A stretch of 60,293 nucleotides of DNA, taken from Syntrophobacterales bacterium. Its GTDB lineage: Bacteria; Desulfobacterota; Desulfobaccia; Desulfobaccales; 0-14-0-80-60-11. Positions 53,932-60,293 of the stretch are shown piece after piece (position 1 is the first letter of the stretch; every line of letters starts with the position of its first letter). Both the position numbers and the translations under genes were made by a program. Location: assembly GCA_020060385.1 (NCBI GenBank), contig JAGVAH010000112.1, positions 1-60,293 on the forward strand, read 5' to 3'. Below the pieces are notes generated by a model that was not told the DNA's origin, did not search any database, and saw only the letters and a program-made list of their open reading frames with translations.

Positions 53932-54474
53932 ATGCTCCGGGCCGGAACCTTTTTGGCGCTGCTGCTGGCCGCACTTATCTGCGGCTGTTCCCAGGTGGCC
54001 TCCCTGACTCCGGTGGGGGAGCATCCCCGGAAGATCTCCCCTGATGACTGGAACGGGACCTGGCTCAACAAGGAGCAAACCGTCAGGATCAGGGTGGCGG
54101 ACCCGCAGCGGGGAGTGCTGCAGGTGGCCTGGGTGGAAGAAAAGGGCGGGGCCCTGGTGCCGGAATCCCATCAGCTTGAGTTGTGGGCCGCGGGGACATG
54201 GACCTTTGGCAACTTCAAGACCAAGGAGGCTGCCGCTCCCTACCTTTGGGCTCTGGTGCAAAATGACCACGGTCAGATCATTATCTGGACCCCGGACCAG
54301 GCGTCTTTCCGGAAACTGGTGGAAACGGGGGTGCTGCCCGGCAGCGTCACCAAGGGCGGCGACGTGATTCTCCAGAAGCTCTCCGGGGAGCAGTTGCAGA
54401 CCATGATGTCCCCGGCCCATAGCCAGTGCTTCCACTGGCAGACGCCCCTCGTCTTTATCCGCTTGGGGAAGTAA
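53932..54474 (+). CDS. small lipoprotein of unknown function
   Basis: A 180-residue protein with signal LRAGTFLALLLAALICGC and a probable lipidated Cys (same ICG-C lipobox as the DUF3160 lipoprotein). The mature part has WNGTWLNKEQTVRIRVADPQ and AWVEEKGGALVPESHQLELW, suggesting a small beta-rich domain. I do not recognise the family. GGGGAGG eight bases before ATG 53932 selects this start over a GTG at 53923. Confidence 0.7.
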   Translation: MLRAGTFLALLLAALICGCSQVASLTPVGEHPRKISPDDWNGTWLNKEQTVRIRVADPQRGVLQVAWVEEKGGALVPESHQLELWAAGTWTFGNFKTKEAAAPYLWALVQNDHGQIIIWTPDQASFRKLVETGVLPGSVTKGGDVILQKLSGEQLQTMMSPAHSQCFHWQTPLVFIRLGK

Positions 54475-54554
54475 TCCCCCCTTCACCGAAGAAAATATCC
54501 CTCTGCCATCACCAGGTCCGATAAAAAGGGACATCCTCCCCATTAGGGTATTTC

Positions 54555-54676
54555 ATACCCTTTCGCAATCAAAAGACATTGAACTGTAGGGGCGAATCTT
54601 GTATTCGCCCTGTGCGGGTGGGTGAACACCAGGTTCGCCCCTCCAAGAAAATTGCCGTTAGATTGCGACTTGGTAT
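54555..54676. repeat. nested modular palindrome, two layers
   Basis: The outer arms are ATACCCTTTCGCAATCAAAA and GATTGCGACTTGGTATC. The inner arms are GTAGGGGCGAATCTTG and AGGTTCGCCCCTCC. It shares both layers with the palindrome at 16.3-16.5 kb. Confidence 0.75.
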
Positions 54677-54787
54677 CAGGTCCACAACCCTCGTAAACTA
54701 CAATAATTTCCAGCCGGGGCTCCCCCCGTCCGGTCCCCCCTGCCCTTGGTCAGATGTTATAAAAATCGCCAGCCAGAAAAATTTCTA

Positions 54788-54816
54788 TTGACAATGATAC
54801 CCTACCTGGGTATGGT
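54788..54816 (+). promoter_or_regulatory. promoter of the CstR-like gene with an operator in its spacer
   Basis: A perfect TTGACA (54788-54793), 17 bases and TATGGT (54811-54816) form the promoter. The spacer and first bases of the -10 contain ATACCC-TACCT-GGGTAT (54797-54813), a perfect 6-bp inverted repeat. This is the TACCC..GGGTA type bound by CsoR-family repressors. A protein bound there would block RNA polymerase. Confidence 0.7.
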
Positions 54817-54948
54817 AGCTATAACGAGACCCTAAGCATCAGTGAAACCCAGGCCCCGGCTGGAAAATGATTCCAGCCCGGGGGACTGGGTGGCGGGGGC
54901 GGAAATGAGTCTTAATGACTTGACTATTCATAGAAAAGTATAGGTATT

Positions 54949-55245
54949 ATGCATCCCCCAGACGAATTAGAAAAGCAGGTGCAGGCAGATATCCACAGCC
55001 GTTTAAAGAAGATCGAAGGGCAGATCCGGGGTCTGCAAGGCATGATTGCCGCGGATAAGGAGTGTGAGCAGATCCTCACCCAGGCCAGAGCCGCCCACTC
55101 CGCCTTAAAAGCGGTGTGCAACCTGATTTTAAGGGTTTATCTGATCAAATGTTACGGCAAAAGGGGGGAGGAGCAGTCCCCGGAGGATGAATTTAACCGG
55201 CTGGACCGGGCCATCGATATGCTTTCCCGGTTTGTTGATAAATAA
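54949..55245 (+). CDS. CsoR/RcnR-family repressor of the CstR (persulfide-sensing) type
   Basis: A 98-residue all-helical repressor with the family core RLKKIEGQIRGLQGMIAADK. In copper-sensing CsoR the metal ligands are Cys, then His 25 residues on, then Cys four further. Here the positions are Cys39, Tyr64 and Cys68: both cysteines are kept and the His is lost. The same Cys-x28-Cys pair without His is known from CstR, which forms di- and trisulfides with sulfane sulfur. Downstream lie a sulfur carrier and redox genes, and a fitting operator is in the promoter, so it is probably an autoregulated persulfide sensor. Confidence 0.85.
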   Translation: MHPPDELEKQVQADIHSRLKKIEGQIRGLQGMIAADKECEQILTQARAAHSALKAVCNLILRVYLIKCYGKRGEEQSPEDEFNRLDRAIDMLSRFVDK

Positions 55246-55316
55246 TGGCCCCAAGCCCATCAATCTTGATTCTCCCGGCTCCCAGGCCGGGAACATTATC
55301 CCTAAGGAGAGAAACC

Positions 55317-55571
55317 ATGACCACCGCTGATCTCACTGCCGTAAAACCCGCCGCCGTGGTGGATTGCCGGGGCAGCGCCTGCCCGGGGCCCCTCATGGAA
55401 GCCAAGAAGGCCATCGCCACCGTCAAGGTGGGGGAAGTGCTGGAAGTGCTTTCCAGCGACCCCGGCACCAAGGAAGATATCCCCCTGTGGGCCAAGAAGG
55501 TGGGCCATGAATTCATCGGCTCCCTGCCCGCGGATGGCTATGACCGCATCTTTGTGACCCGGAAGAAATAA
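55317..55571 (+). CDS. TusA-family sulfur carrier in the HdrA cluster
   Basis: An 84-residue TusA/SirA-fold protein with VVDCRGSACPGPLMEAKKAI, where the second Cys (before Pro) is the persulfide site and a further Cys precedes it. TAAGGAGAG marks the ATG at 55317; an in-frame ATG at 55245 overlapping the repressor stop would add a poor extension. By position it would carry sulfane sulfur to or from the redox proteins encoded next. Confidence 0.88.
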   Translation: MTTADLTAVKPAAVVDCRGSACPGPLMEAKKAIATVKVGEVLEVLSSDPGTKEDIPLWAKKVGHEFIGSLPADGYDRIFVTRKK

Positions 55572-55583
55572 GGGGAGGGCCTC

Positions 55584-56018
55584 ATGGAGGCCGCCAAAGC
55601 CAACGGCAAGATCCTGATACTGGCGGAAGACGCCTGCGCCTATCCCGGGGCCGACGCCGCCGGCCAGGGGCACATGAGCTACTCGGCCAACACTTACATA
55701 ATGCGGGTGAAGGCCGCGGTGCTTTTCCCGGAGCAATTCTATCTGGATTGCTTTCACAAGGGCATTGCCGGCATCATCATCATGTCCTGCGGGGTGGAAA
55801 CCCCCTACCATGGCGCCTATGAAGCCCTGGCCCGGCGCATTGACCGGGTCTACGCCCTGATGAAGCAAGAAGGTCTGGACATCCGCCGCCTGCGGCTCAC
55901 CGCCATTTGCACGGTCTGCACCCGGGCCTTTATCAAGGAAGTGCAGCAGATGCAGGACCTGGTCTCCCAACTGGGCCCGCCGGGAAGCGAGCCAGCGGCC
56001 GCGGCGGGCGCGGCCTAA
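55584..56018 (+). CDS. MvhD/FlpD-type hydrogenase iron-sulfur subunit homologue
   Basis: A 144-residue protein matching the MvhD/FlpD family core: FHKGIAGIIIMSCGVETPYH, GAYEALARRIDRVYALMKQE and LRLTAICTVCTRAFIKEV. Four to five cysteines (ACAYP, LDCFHK, MSCG, ICTVC) could hold a 2Fe-2S cluster. Some family Cys positions, notably in the usual GEChY segment, are replaced. In methanogens MvhD passes electrons between a hydrogenase or other donor and HdrA. It lies directly upstream of two hdrA-like genes. GGGGAGGG precedes the ATG. Confidence 0.75.
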   Translation: MEAAKANGKILILAEDACAYPGADAAGQGHMSYSANTYIMRVKAAVLFPEQFYLDCFHKGIAGIIIMSCGVETPYHGAYEALARRIDRVYALMKQEGLDIRRLRLTAICTVCTRAFIKEVQQMQDLVSQLGPPGSEPAAAAGAA

Positions 56019-56039
56019 GGTCTCCCAGGAGCAAGCGGC

Positions 56040-57338
56040 ATGGCAACACCTAAAAAATTGAGCTTCGACGCCCTGGTCCTGGGCGGCGGCATCGCCGGGC
56101 TGGAGGCGGCCCTCAATCTCGCGGAGCAGGATTTCTCCGTGGTGGTGGTGGAACAGGACGCGTCCATCGGCGGCAAGATGATCCGGCTCTCCAAGGTCTT
56201 TCCCACCCTGGATTGCTCCAGTTGCATCACCACCCCCAAGATGGCGGCCGCCGCGCATCACCCCCAGATCACCATCCTCACCTACTGCGAGTTGCAAACC
56301 CTTAAGCGGCAAAACGGTGGTTTGGTGGCCGGGATCGTCCAAAAGCCCCGGTACGTGGATGCAGAGAAATGCATCGGCTGCCGCCAGTGCGAATACCAGT
56401 GCCCGGTGCTGGTCCCCGACGCCGAGCAAGGGGGGTTGGCGGCGCGCAAGGCCGCGTATATCCCCTTTTCCAACGCCATTCCCCAGACGGCCTTGATCGA
56501 TACCGCCAATTGCATTCTTTGCGGCCGCTGCGCCAAAATTTGCCCCACCCAGGCCGTCGATTATTTTGAGCAGCCGGGGGAATTCACTTTGACTGCCGGC
56601 GCCGCGGTGATCGCCACCGGCTTCGAGATGATTCCCCTTAAGGACAAGGTCCAGTACGGCCAGGGCCAGATTCCCAACGTCATCACCGCCTTGCAGATGG
56701 AAAGGCTGCTGGCCCCCCACGGCCCCTACAACCGGGTCCTGAGGCCTTACGACGGCATGGAGCCGGATAACATCGCCTTCATCCAGTGCGCGGGCTCCCG
56801 GGATCAGAGTCTGGGGTTGGGGTATTGCTCCCGGGTCTGCTGCATGTACGCGGTGAAGGAGGCCATGCTCCTGTCCGGGGCCCTGCCCCTGGCGGACATC
56901 ACCGTTTACTACATGGATATCCGGGCCTTCGGCAAGGGCTATGAGCAGTTCTATCAAACCGCCCAGGCCATGGGAGTGAATTTCGTGAAGGGGAAGGTGG
57001 CCTACCTGGACCCCGGGGAAAACGGCGCGGTCAAGGTGCGCTACGAATCCCAGGATGCCGCAGGGGGAGTGCAGGTGGCGGAACACGACCTGGTGGTTTT
57101 GTCCCTGGGCCTGGTCCCCGCCTGGGACCCCCAAGGCCGCTGCGTCCTTTCCACTGCCGGGGATAAATTCATCAAGACCGTCAAACCCAAGACCTCCCCC
57201 ACCCTGACCGATCTGGAGGGGGTCTTTGTGGCCGGGGCCGCGGCCGGACCCAAGGATATCGTGGACAGCATCGTCGAGGCCGGGGCCGCGGCCATGGAGG
57301 CTTCCCGCTATCTGACTTCAGTGAGCAGTAAGCAGTGA
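56040..57338 (+). CDS. HdrA/QmoA-like FAD iron-sulfur protein, internal ferredoxin type
   Basis: A 432-residue flavoprotein. The N-terminal FAD site is LVLGGGIAGLEAALNLAEQ, then FPTLDCSSCITTPKM as in HdrA. An inserted ferredoxin domain (about 105-180) has two 4Fe-4S motifs (CIGCRQCEYQCP, CILCGRCAKICP). The thioredoxin-reductase-like second half has QCAGSRD and YCSRVCCMYAVKEA. It lacks the N-terminal CHCG region and the C-terminal ferredoxin of full HdrA. The related QmoA carries electrons between quinones and APS reductase. No aprAB or qmoC is present here, so a different partner is likely. Confidence 0.8.
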   Translation: MATPKKLSFDALVLGGGIAGLEAALNLAEQDFSVVVVEQDASIGGKMIRLSKVFPTLDCSSCITTPKMAAAAHHPQITILTYCELQTLKRQNGGLVAGIVQKPRYVDAEKCIGCRQCEYQCPVLVPDAEQGGLAARKAAYIPFSNAIPQTALIDTANCILCGRCAKICPTQAVDYFEQPGEFTLTAGAAVIATGFEMIPLKDKVQYGQGQIPNVITALQMERLLAPHGPYNRVLRPYDGMEPDNIAFIQCAGSRDQSLGLGYCSRVCCMYAVKEAMLLSGALPLADITVYYMDIRAFGKGYEQFYQTAQAMGVNFVKGKVAYLDPGENGAVKVRYESQDAAGGVQVAEHDLVVLSLGLVPAWDPQGRCVLSTAGDKFIKTVKPKTSPTLTDLEGVFVAGAAAGPKDIVDSIVEAGAAAMEASRYLTSVSSKQ

Positions 57339-57446
57339 GCAGTGAGGCCAGGGGCCAGGGGAAAAATAAGGTAATTTGTGGGTTGAAATGTCCTTTTCGG
57401 AAAAGACAAAACGGTAAATAGAAAACGGTAAACGGGAACCAGGCAG
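57339..57446. other. gap between the two hdrA-like genes with short tandem repeats
   Basis: It contains AGTGAGCAGTAAGCAGTGAG-type units at its left edge, overlapping the last codons of the first gene. AAACGGTAAATAGAAAACGG and a second AAACGGTAAACGGG lie before the second gene. No terminator is seen, so both genes may share a transcript. Confidence 0.5.
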
Positions 57447-59384
57447 ATGGCCAAGAAGAAAAAACCTGAACCCAAAACTGAGCCAACCACCGGCGGCAAA
57501 GTCGGCGTCTACGTCTGCCATTGCGGCGGCAATATTTCCGACGCGGTGGACGTGGAGCAGGTTTGCGCCCAGGCCCGCAAGATCCCCGGAGTGGTGGTGG
57601 CCCGGGACAATATGTTCATGTGTTCCGATCCCGGCCAGGAGATGATCATCGAGGATCTGAAAAGCGGCCTGGTGGACCGGGTGGTGGTGGCCTCCTGCTC
57701 CCCCAGCCTGCACGAAACCACCTTCCGGAGCGCCCTGGCCCGGGCCGGAGCCAACCCCTATGTCTATGAACAGGCCAACCTTAGGGAACAGGTGAGTTGG
57801 GTGCACCACGGCCCCGCAGCCACCTCCAAGGCCAGCCGCCTGGTGGCCGCGGCCGCGGCCAAGGCGGGCCAACTAAAACCTTTGGCCCCCCTGCGGGTGG
57901 AGGTGCAGCCCCGGGCTGCGGTCATCGGCGGCGGCGTGGCGGGCCTGAAGAGCGCCCTGGAACTGGCCCAGCGCGGCCAAGAGGTGATCCTCCTGGAAAA
58001 GAGCCCTTTCCTTGGGGGACAGGTGGCCCAGTTGGATCGCCTGGCGCCGCTGGGGGAAACCGCAGCCAGGATCATCGGCGAACTGGCGGCCGCGGTGCTC
58101 CAGCACCCGGCCATTAAAGTCTATACCTGCGTCCAGGTGGAGGGGTTCGAGGGGTACATCGGTAATTTCAAGCTCAAGGTGATTCGTAGGCCTCCGGGAG
58201 GCGGGGAATATGCGGCTCAATTATCTACTTTGAGTCAGTCAGGCCAAGGGCTGGGAGAATTCGTGCCCTTTGTGGGCCTCATGCCCGCCTCGATTCCGGA
58301 AACCCAAGAGGATATCCACCTGGAGGCCGGAGTCATCATTCTGGCTACCGGCATGCGGCCCTATGGACCCCGGACCGGGGAATACGGCTATCAAAAATTT
58401 CCCCAAGTGGTCACCCTGCCGGAATTCATCCGCCTCCTGGCCGCGGCCCCCCCGGGCGACACCCTGGCGCTGGAGGGGAGGCCCATCCGCGGCGCGGCCC
58501 TGATCCACTGCGTGGGCAGCCGCCAGATTCCCGGCGTCCATGAGGAAAATGAGGGTGGCTACCTGAACGAATATTGCTCCCGCACCTGCTGCGGGGCCAG
58601 TCTTTATGCCGCCAACCTCCTCCGGGAAAACTACCCCCAGACCCGGATCTTTGATTTTTACCGGGATATCCGCACCTATGGCCGGGGCCAGGAGGAGCTC
58701 TACACCCAGGCGGCCCACAACCAGGCGGTCTTTTTCCGCTTCGAGGCCGGGGAGGAGCCCCAGGTCCTGGAGAATCCCGACCCCCAGGGCCCTCCCCTGC
58801 TGGTCCGGGTGCAAGACGTCCTGACCTTCGGGGAGGAGATAGAGGTGCCCGTGGACCTGGTGGTCCTGGCCGTGGGCCAGGAGCCCAACCCCGTCGCCGA
58901 CCTGGTGGAGAAGATGAAGATCCCCGTGGCCGCGGACCGCTTCCTCCAGGAGGTGCATCCCAAGCTGCGCCCCGTGGAAGTGGCGGTGGCCGGCATCTTC
59001 CTGGCGGGCGCCTGCCAGGCCCCCTTTGACGTGGGGGAGACTTGCGCGGCTGCGGGCGCGGCCGCGGTGAAGGCAGCGGCCATTCTTTCCCGGGGGTATG
59101 TGGAACTGGACCCCTTTGTGGCGGAAGTTGATCTGAGCAAGTGCCAGGGCGCCGGCGCCTGCGTGGAGGCCTGCCTGGCGGACGGAGCCCTGACCATGGT
59201 GGAGTTGGAAGTGGGCGGCCAGAAGGTGAAGCGGGCCCAGGTCAACCCGGTCCTCTGTATCGGTTGCGGAGCCTGCGTGGCGGTCTGCCCGGAAAACGCC
59301 ATCAACGTCCAGGGCTGGACCCTGAAGCAGTTCGAGTCCATGGTGGACATGGTCGTCTCGGATGAGTACCTGGAAGGTGCTTAA
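57447..59384 (+). CDS. HdrA-like FAD iron-sulfur protein, N- and C-terminal module type
   Basis: A 645-residue flavoprotein. It has the HdrA N-terminal domain (VGVYVCHCGGNISDAVDV, VVVASCSPSLHETTFR) and an FAD site AVIGGGVAGLKSALELAQRG. IHCVGSRQ and EYCSRTCCGASLYAANLL follow, then a C-terminal ferredoxin with one normal cluster (CIGCGACVAVCP). The other cluster is degenerate (CQGAGACVEACLADGAL), losing the CxxCxxC spacing. It lacks the internal two-cluster insertion that the upstream protein has. HdrA subunits are the flavin bifurcation site of heterodisulfide reductases. The split across two proteins suggests they act as one complex with the MvhD-like subunit. Confidence 0.82.
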   Translation: MAKKKKPEPKTEPTTGGKVGVYVCHCGGNISDAVDVEQVCAQARKIPGVVVARDNMFMCSDPGQEMIIEDLKSGLVDRVVVASCSPSLHETTFRSALARAGANPYVYEQANLREQVSWVHHGPAATSKASRLVAAAAAKAGQLKPLAPLRVEVQPRAAVIGGGVAGLKSALELAQRGQEVILLEKSPFLGGQVAQLDRLAPLGETAARIIGELAAAVLQHPAIKVYTCVQVEGFEGYIGNFKLKVIRRPPGGGEYAAQLSTLSQSGQGLGEFVPFVGLMPASIPETQEDIHLEAGVIILATGMRPYGPRTGEYGYQKFPQVVTLPEFIRLLAAAPPGDTLALEGRPIRGAALIHCVGSRQIPGVHEENEGGYLNEYCSRTCCGASLYAANLLRENYPQTRIFDFYRDIRTYGRGQEELYTQAAHNQAVFFRFEAGEEPQVLENPDPQGPPLLVRVQDVLTFGEEIEVPVDLVVLAVGQEPNPVADLVEKMKIPVAADRFLQEVHPKLRPVEVAVAGIFLAGACQAPFDVGETCAAAGAAAVKAAAILSRGYVELDPFVAEVDLSKCQGAGACVEACLADGALTMVELEVGGQKVKRAQVNPVLCIGCGACVAVCPENAINVQGWTLKQFESMVDMVVSDEYLEGA

Positions 59385-59808
59385 TTTTGCTAAAGAAGTT
59401 CAATCAGGAAAAAGTTTTTACCCCCCTTTTTTAAAGGGGGGTCAGGGGGGATTAAATTACGCCCAATAATCCCCCTAAATCCCCCTTTAGGAAAGGGGGA
59501 CTTTAAAGACCTGCTGCTATTTGGGCGCAGCCAGTAATGAGATTAATGAAAAGTTCCTCATGGAGCATTGACCTACGCGTAAAGCTTGAAAAGGTGCTGA
59601 TGGGGATAACCCTGACTTTGAACTTTGAACCTTGAATTTTGAACTTTTCTGGACAGTTGCTTATGGGCCATGGGCCCACCCATAAATAATGAAAAATCCG
59701 TAGGGGCGGGCGTCTCGCCCGCCCCCGCGTCGCCCAGGCGAGACGCCTGTGCCACCGGCAGACGGAACTTTTCGGAGCAATAATTAGGCAATCCCTTGAG
59801 GTTTAATA
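59385..59808. other. intergenic stretch filled with repeats
   Basis: In order it contains the G/C-run repeat (59419-59503), a composite AAGTTCCTCATGG unit (about 59551), heptamer repeats (59607-59646), a CAGTTGCTTATGG unit, and hairpins GGCGGGCGTCTCGCCCGCC and CAGGCGAGACGCCTG (about 59703-59752). No gene is seen. Confidence 0.65.
59419..59503. repeat. G/C-run palindromic repeat, copy D
   Basis: ACCCCCCTTTTTTAAAGGGG and GTCAGGGGGGATTAAATTAC are followed by AATCCCCCTAAATCCCCCTT and AGGAAAGGGGGACT. It lies 35 bases after the second hdrA-like gene and may terminate it. Confidence 0.8.
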
Positions 59809-60138
59809 ATGCCTGACACGCCGTTGGAAACAGATTCCCCAAAAGAGGCCCTGAAAAAGCTGAAGGCGGCCCGCAAAGAGCAGGTCGCCGCAGCCACCAG
59901 CCGCATGAAGGCGCAGCGCCGGGCAGTAAAGGCCATCAAGGAGAGCCTGGCCGACTCCGAGCTGACGGTGCCGGAAGTGGCCGCAGCCACCGGCCTGCCG
60001 GTGGACGAAGTCCTCTGGTATGTAGCCACCTTGAAGAAATATGGGGAAATCCTGGAAGGACCCAAGGCCGGCGCTTATTACCGCTACCGCCTGGGCCGGC
60101 CCCCGGCCCCGGAGGCAGAGACGGATGCGGCTGACTAG
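59809..60138 (+). CDS. small HTH-like protein downstream of the HdrA genes
   Basis: A 109-residue protein. The first ~45 residues are a Lys/Ala-rich helix (KEALKKLKAARKEQVAAATS). Residues about 50-85 read LTVPEVAAATGLPVDEVLWY then VATLKKYGEI, a likely winged-helix or HTH segment. A short Pro/Ala tail follows. I do not recognise the family. A DNA-binding role or a structural role with the redox complex are both possible. It is separated from the hdrA-like gene by 424 bases of repeats, so it may be transcribed alone. Confidence 0.65.
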   Translation: MPDTPLETDSPKEALKKLKAARKEQVAAATSRMKAQRRAVKAIKESLADSELTVPEVAAATGLPVDEVLWYVATLKKYGEILEGPKAGAYYRYRLGRPPAPEAETDAAD

Positions 60139-60200
60139 CAGGGTTTAAGAAATCTGTATATGGAAATACAGGGCCTCAGAGTAAACCAATGGTATTTAAA

Positions 60201-60228
60201 GTCCCCCTTTGAAAAAGGGGGATTTAGG
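60201..60228. repeat. G/C-run palindromic repeat, copy E (3' part cut off by the IS end)
   Basis: GTCCCCCTTTGAAAAAGGGG and GATTTAGG stop exactly where CAGCAGTGTCCGGTT begins. It is the left half of the repeat whose right half opens the window. Confidence 0.75.
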
Positions 60229-60293
60229 CAGCAGTGTCCGGTTAAGTTTTTGCAAAGGCATAGTTTTTTTGCCGTTGAAGCTCTGGGAGATGG
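60229..60293. mobile_element. terminus of an insertion sequence lying to the right (inferred)
   Basis: CAGCAGTGTCCGGTT (60229-60243) is the exact reverse complement of 70-84. The 9 bases before it (GGATTTAGG) equal the 9 bases after the left terminus. No coding sequence can be assigned in the 65 bases visible. Confidence 0.5.

Larger units (their letters stand above)
54475..54948. other. intergenic stretch with a nested repeat and the repressor promoter
   Basis: It holds a nested palindrome (54555-54676) and the promoter/operator of the CsoR-family gene (54788-54816). The leader after the promoter is about 130 bases and contains CAGGCCCCGGCTGG and CCAGCCCGGGGG, a possible hairpin. No gene is seen. 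Confidence 0.6.

Noticed and set aside
56040-59384. A standard qmoABC set
   Set aside because: There is no membrane subunit QmoC and no aprAB. The second protein lacks the fused MvhD-type end of QmoB, and the first carries an internal ferredoxin insertion.
1-60293. tRNA, rRNA, tmRNA, RNase P or SRP RNA genes
   Set aside because: No T-loop pattern or other diagnostic core was found by eye on either strand. A covariance-model scan would be decisive.

Overview
The window is about 60 kb of high-GC bacterial chromosome. It carries rpmB, proS and a relA/spoT gene, so it is not an obvious plasmid. The gene content suggests a Desulfobacterota (former Deltaproteobacteria) anaerobe, possibly a sulfate reducer or syntroph. 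Pointers are HdrA-like flavoproteins with an MvhD/FlpD-type subunit, three TusA-type domains, selenium/sulfur genes of the YedE/YedF/DUF3343 type, a persulfide-sensor-like CsoR-family repressor, PAS-rich hybrid kinases and a Liv transporter. This placement is an inference, because no rRNA is present.

Layout. 0.2-6.2 kb: HD-GYP protein, flippase, glycosyltransferase, histidine phosphatase and an SPL-type radical SAM protein. 6.2-9.0 kb (minus): MerR-type regulator, a lone flagellin with a sigma-28-like promoter, and a ThiF-like protein. 9.1-15.2 kb: an ABC ATPase and FtsX-type permease pair, then a REP-associated transposase with its hairpins, a 21-codon relic of a second permease, and an AT-rich Mrr-type restriction gene that looks foreign. 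15.5-22.4 kb: YprB-like nuclease, proS, relA/spoT, rpmB and a secreted metzincin-type protease. 23.3-32.7 kb: two sensor kinases, an NtrC-type activator and an HDOD protein. 32.7-37.5 kb (minus): a livFGMHK set. 37.9-45.0 kb (minus): saccharopine-dehydrogenase-like protein, carboxylesterase, a secreted Memo-CapA fusion and a DUF3160 lipoprotein. 45.8-49.7 kb: selenium/sulfur cluster (YedF, DUF1858, YedE, TusA, DUF3343 protein, NNRD-like protein). 49.8-53.2 kb: pstSCAB. 53.4-54.5 kb: HAD protein and lipoprotein. 54.8-60.1 kb: CstR-like repressor, TusA, FlpD/MvhD-type subunit, two complementary HdrA-like proteins and a small HTH-like protein.

The most coherent candidate system is the last cluster. 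A repressor with the two CsoR-family cysteines but Tyr in place of the metal-ligand His sits downstream of a promoter whose spacer holds a perfect ATACCC-N5-GGGTAT palindrome. It is followed by a sulfur carrier, an electron-transfer subunit and two HdrA-like proteins that together hold the modules usually found in one HdrA. No HdrB or HdrC is present. This reads as a persulfide-controlled sulfur-carrier-to-flavoprotein electron-transfer module, though the function is inferred.

The non-coding sequence is unusually rich in dispersed palindromes: G/C-run repeats, ACCACAGAG hairpins, nested modular palindromes, heptamer repeats and RAYT-type REPs. Several overlap gene starts or stops, and one lies in frame inside the permease. 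Matched insertion-sequence-like termini bound both ends of the window, each abutting the same 9 bp of the same repeat.
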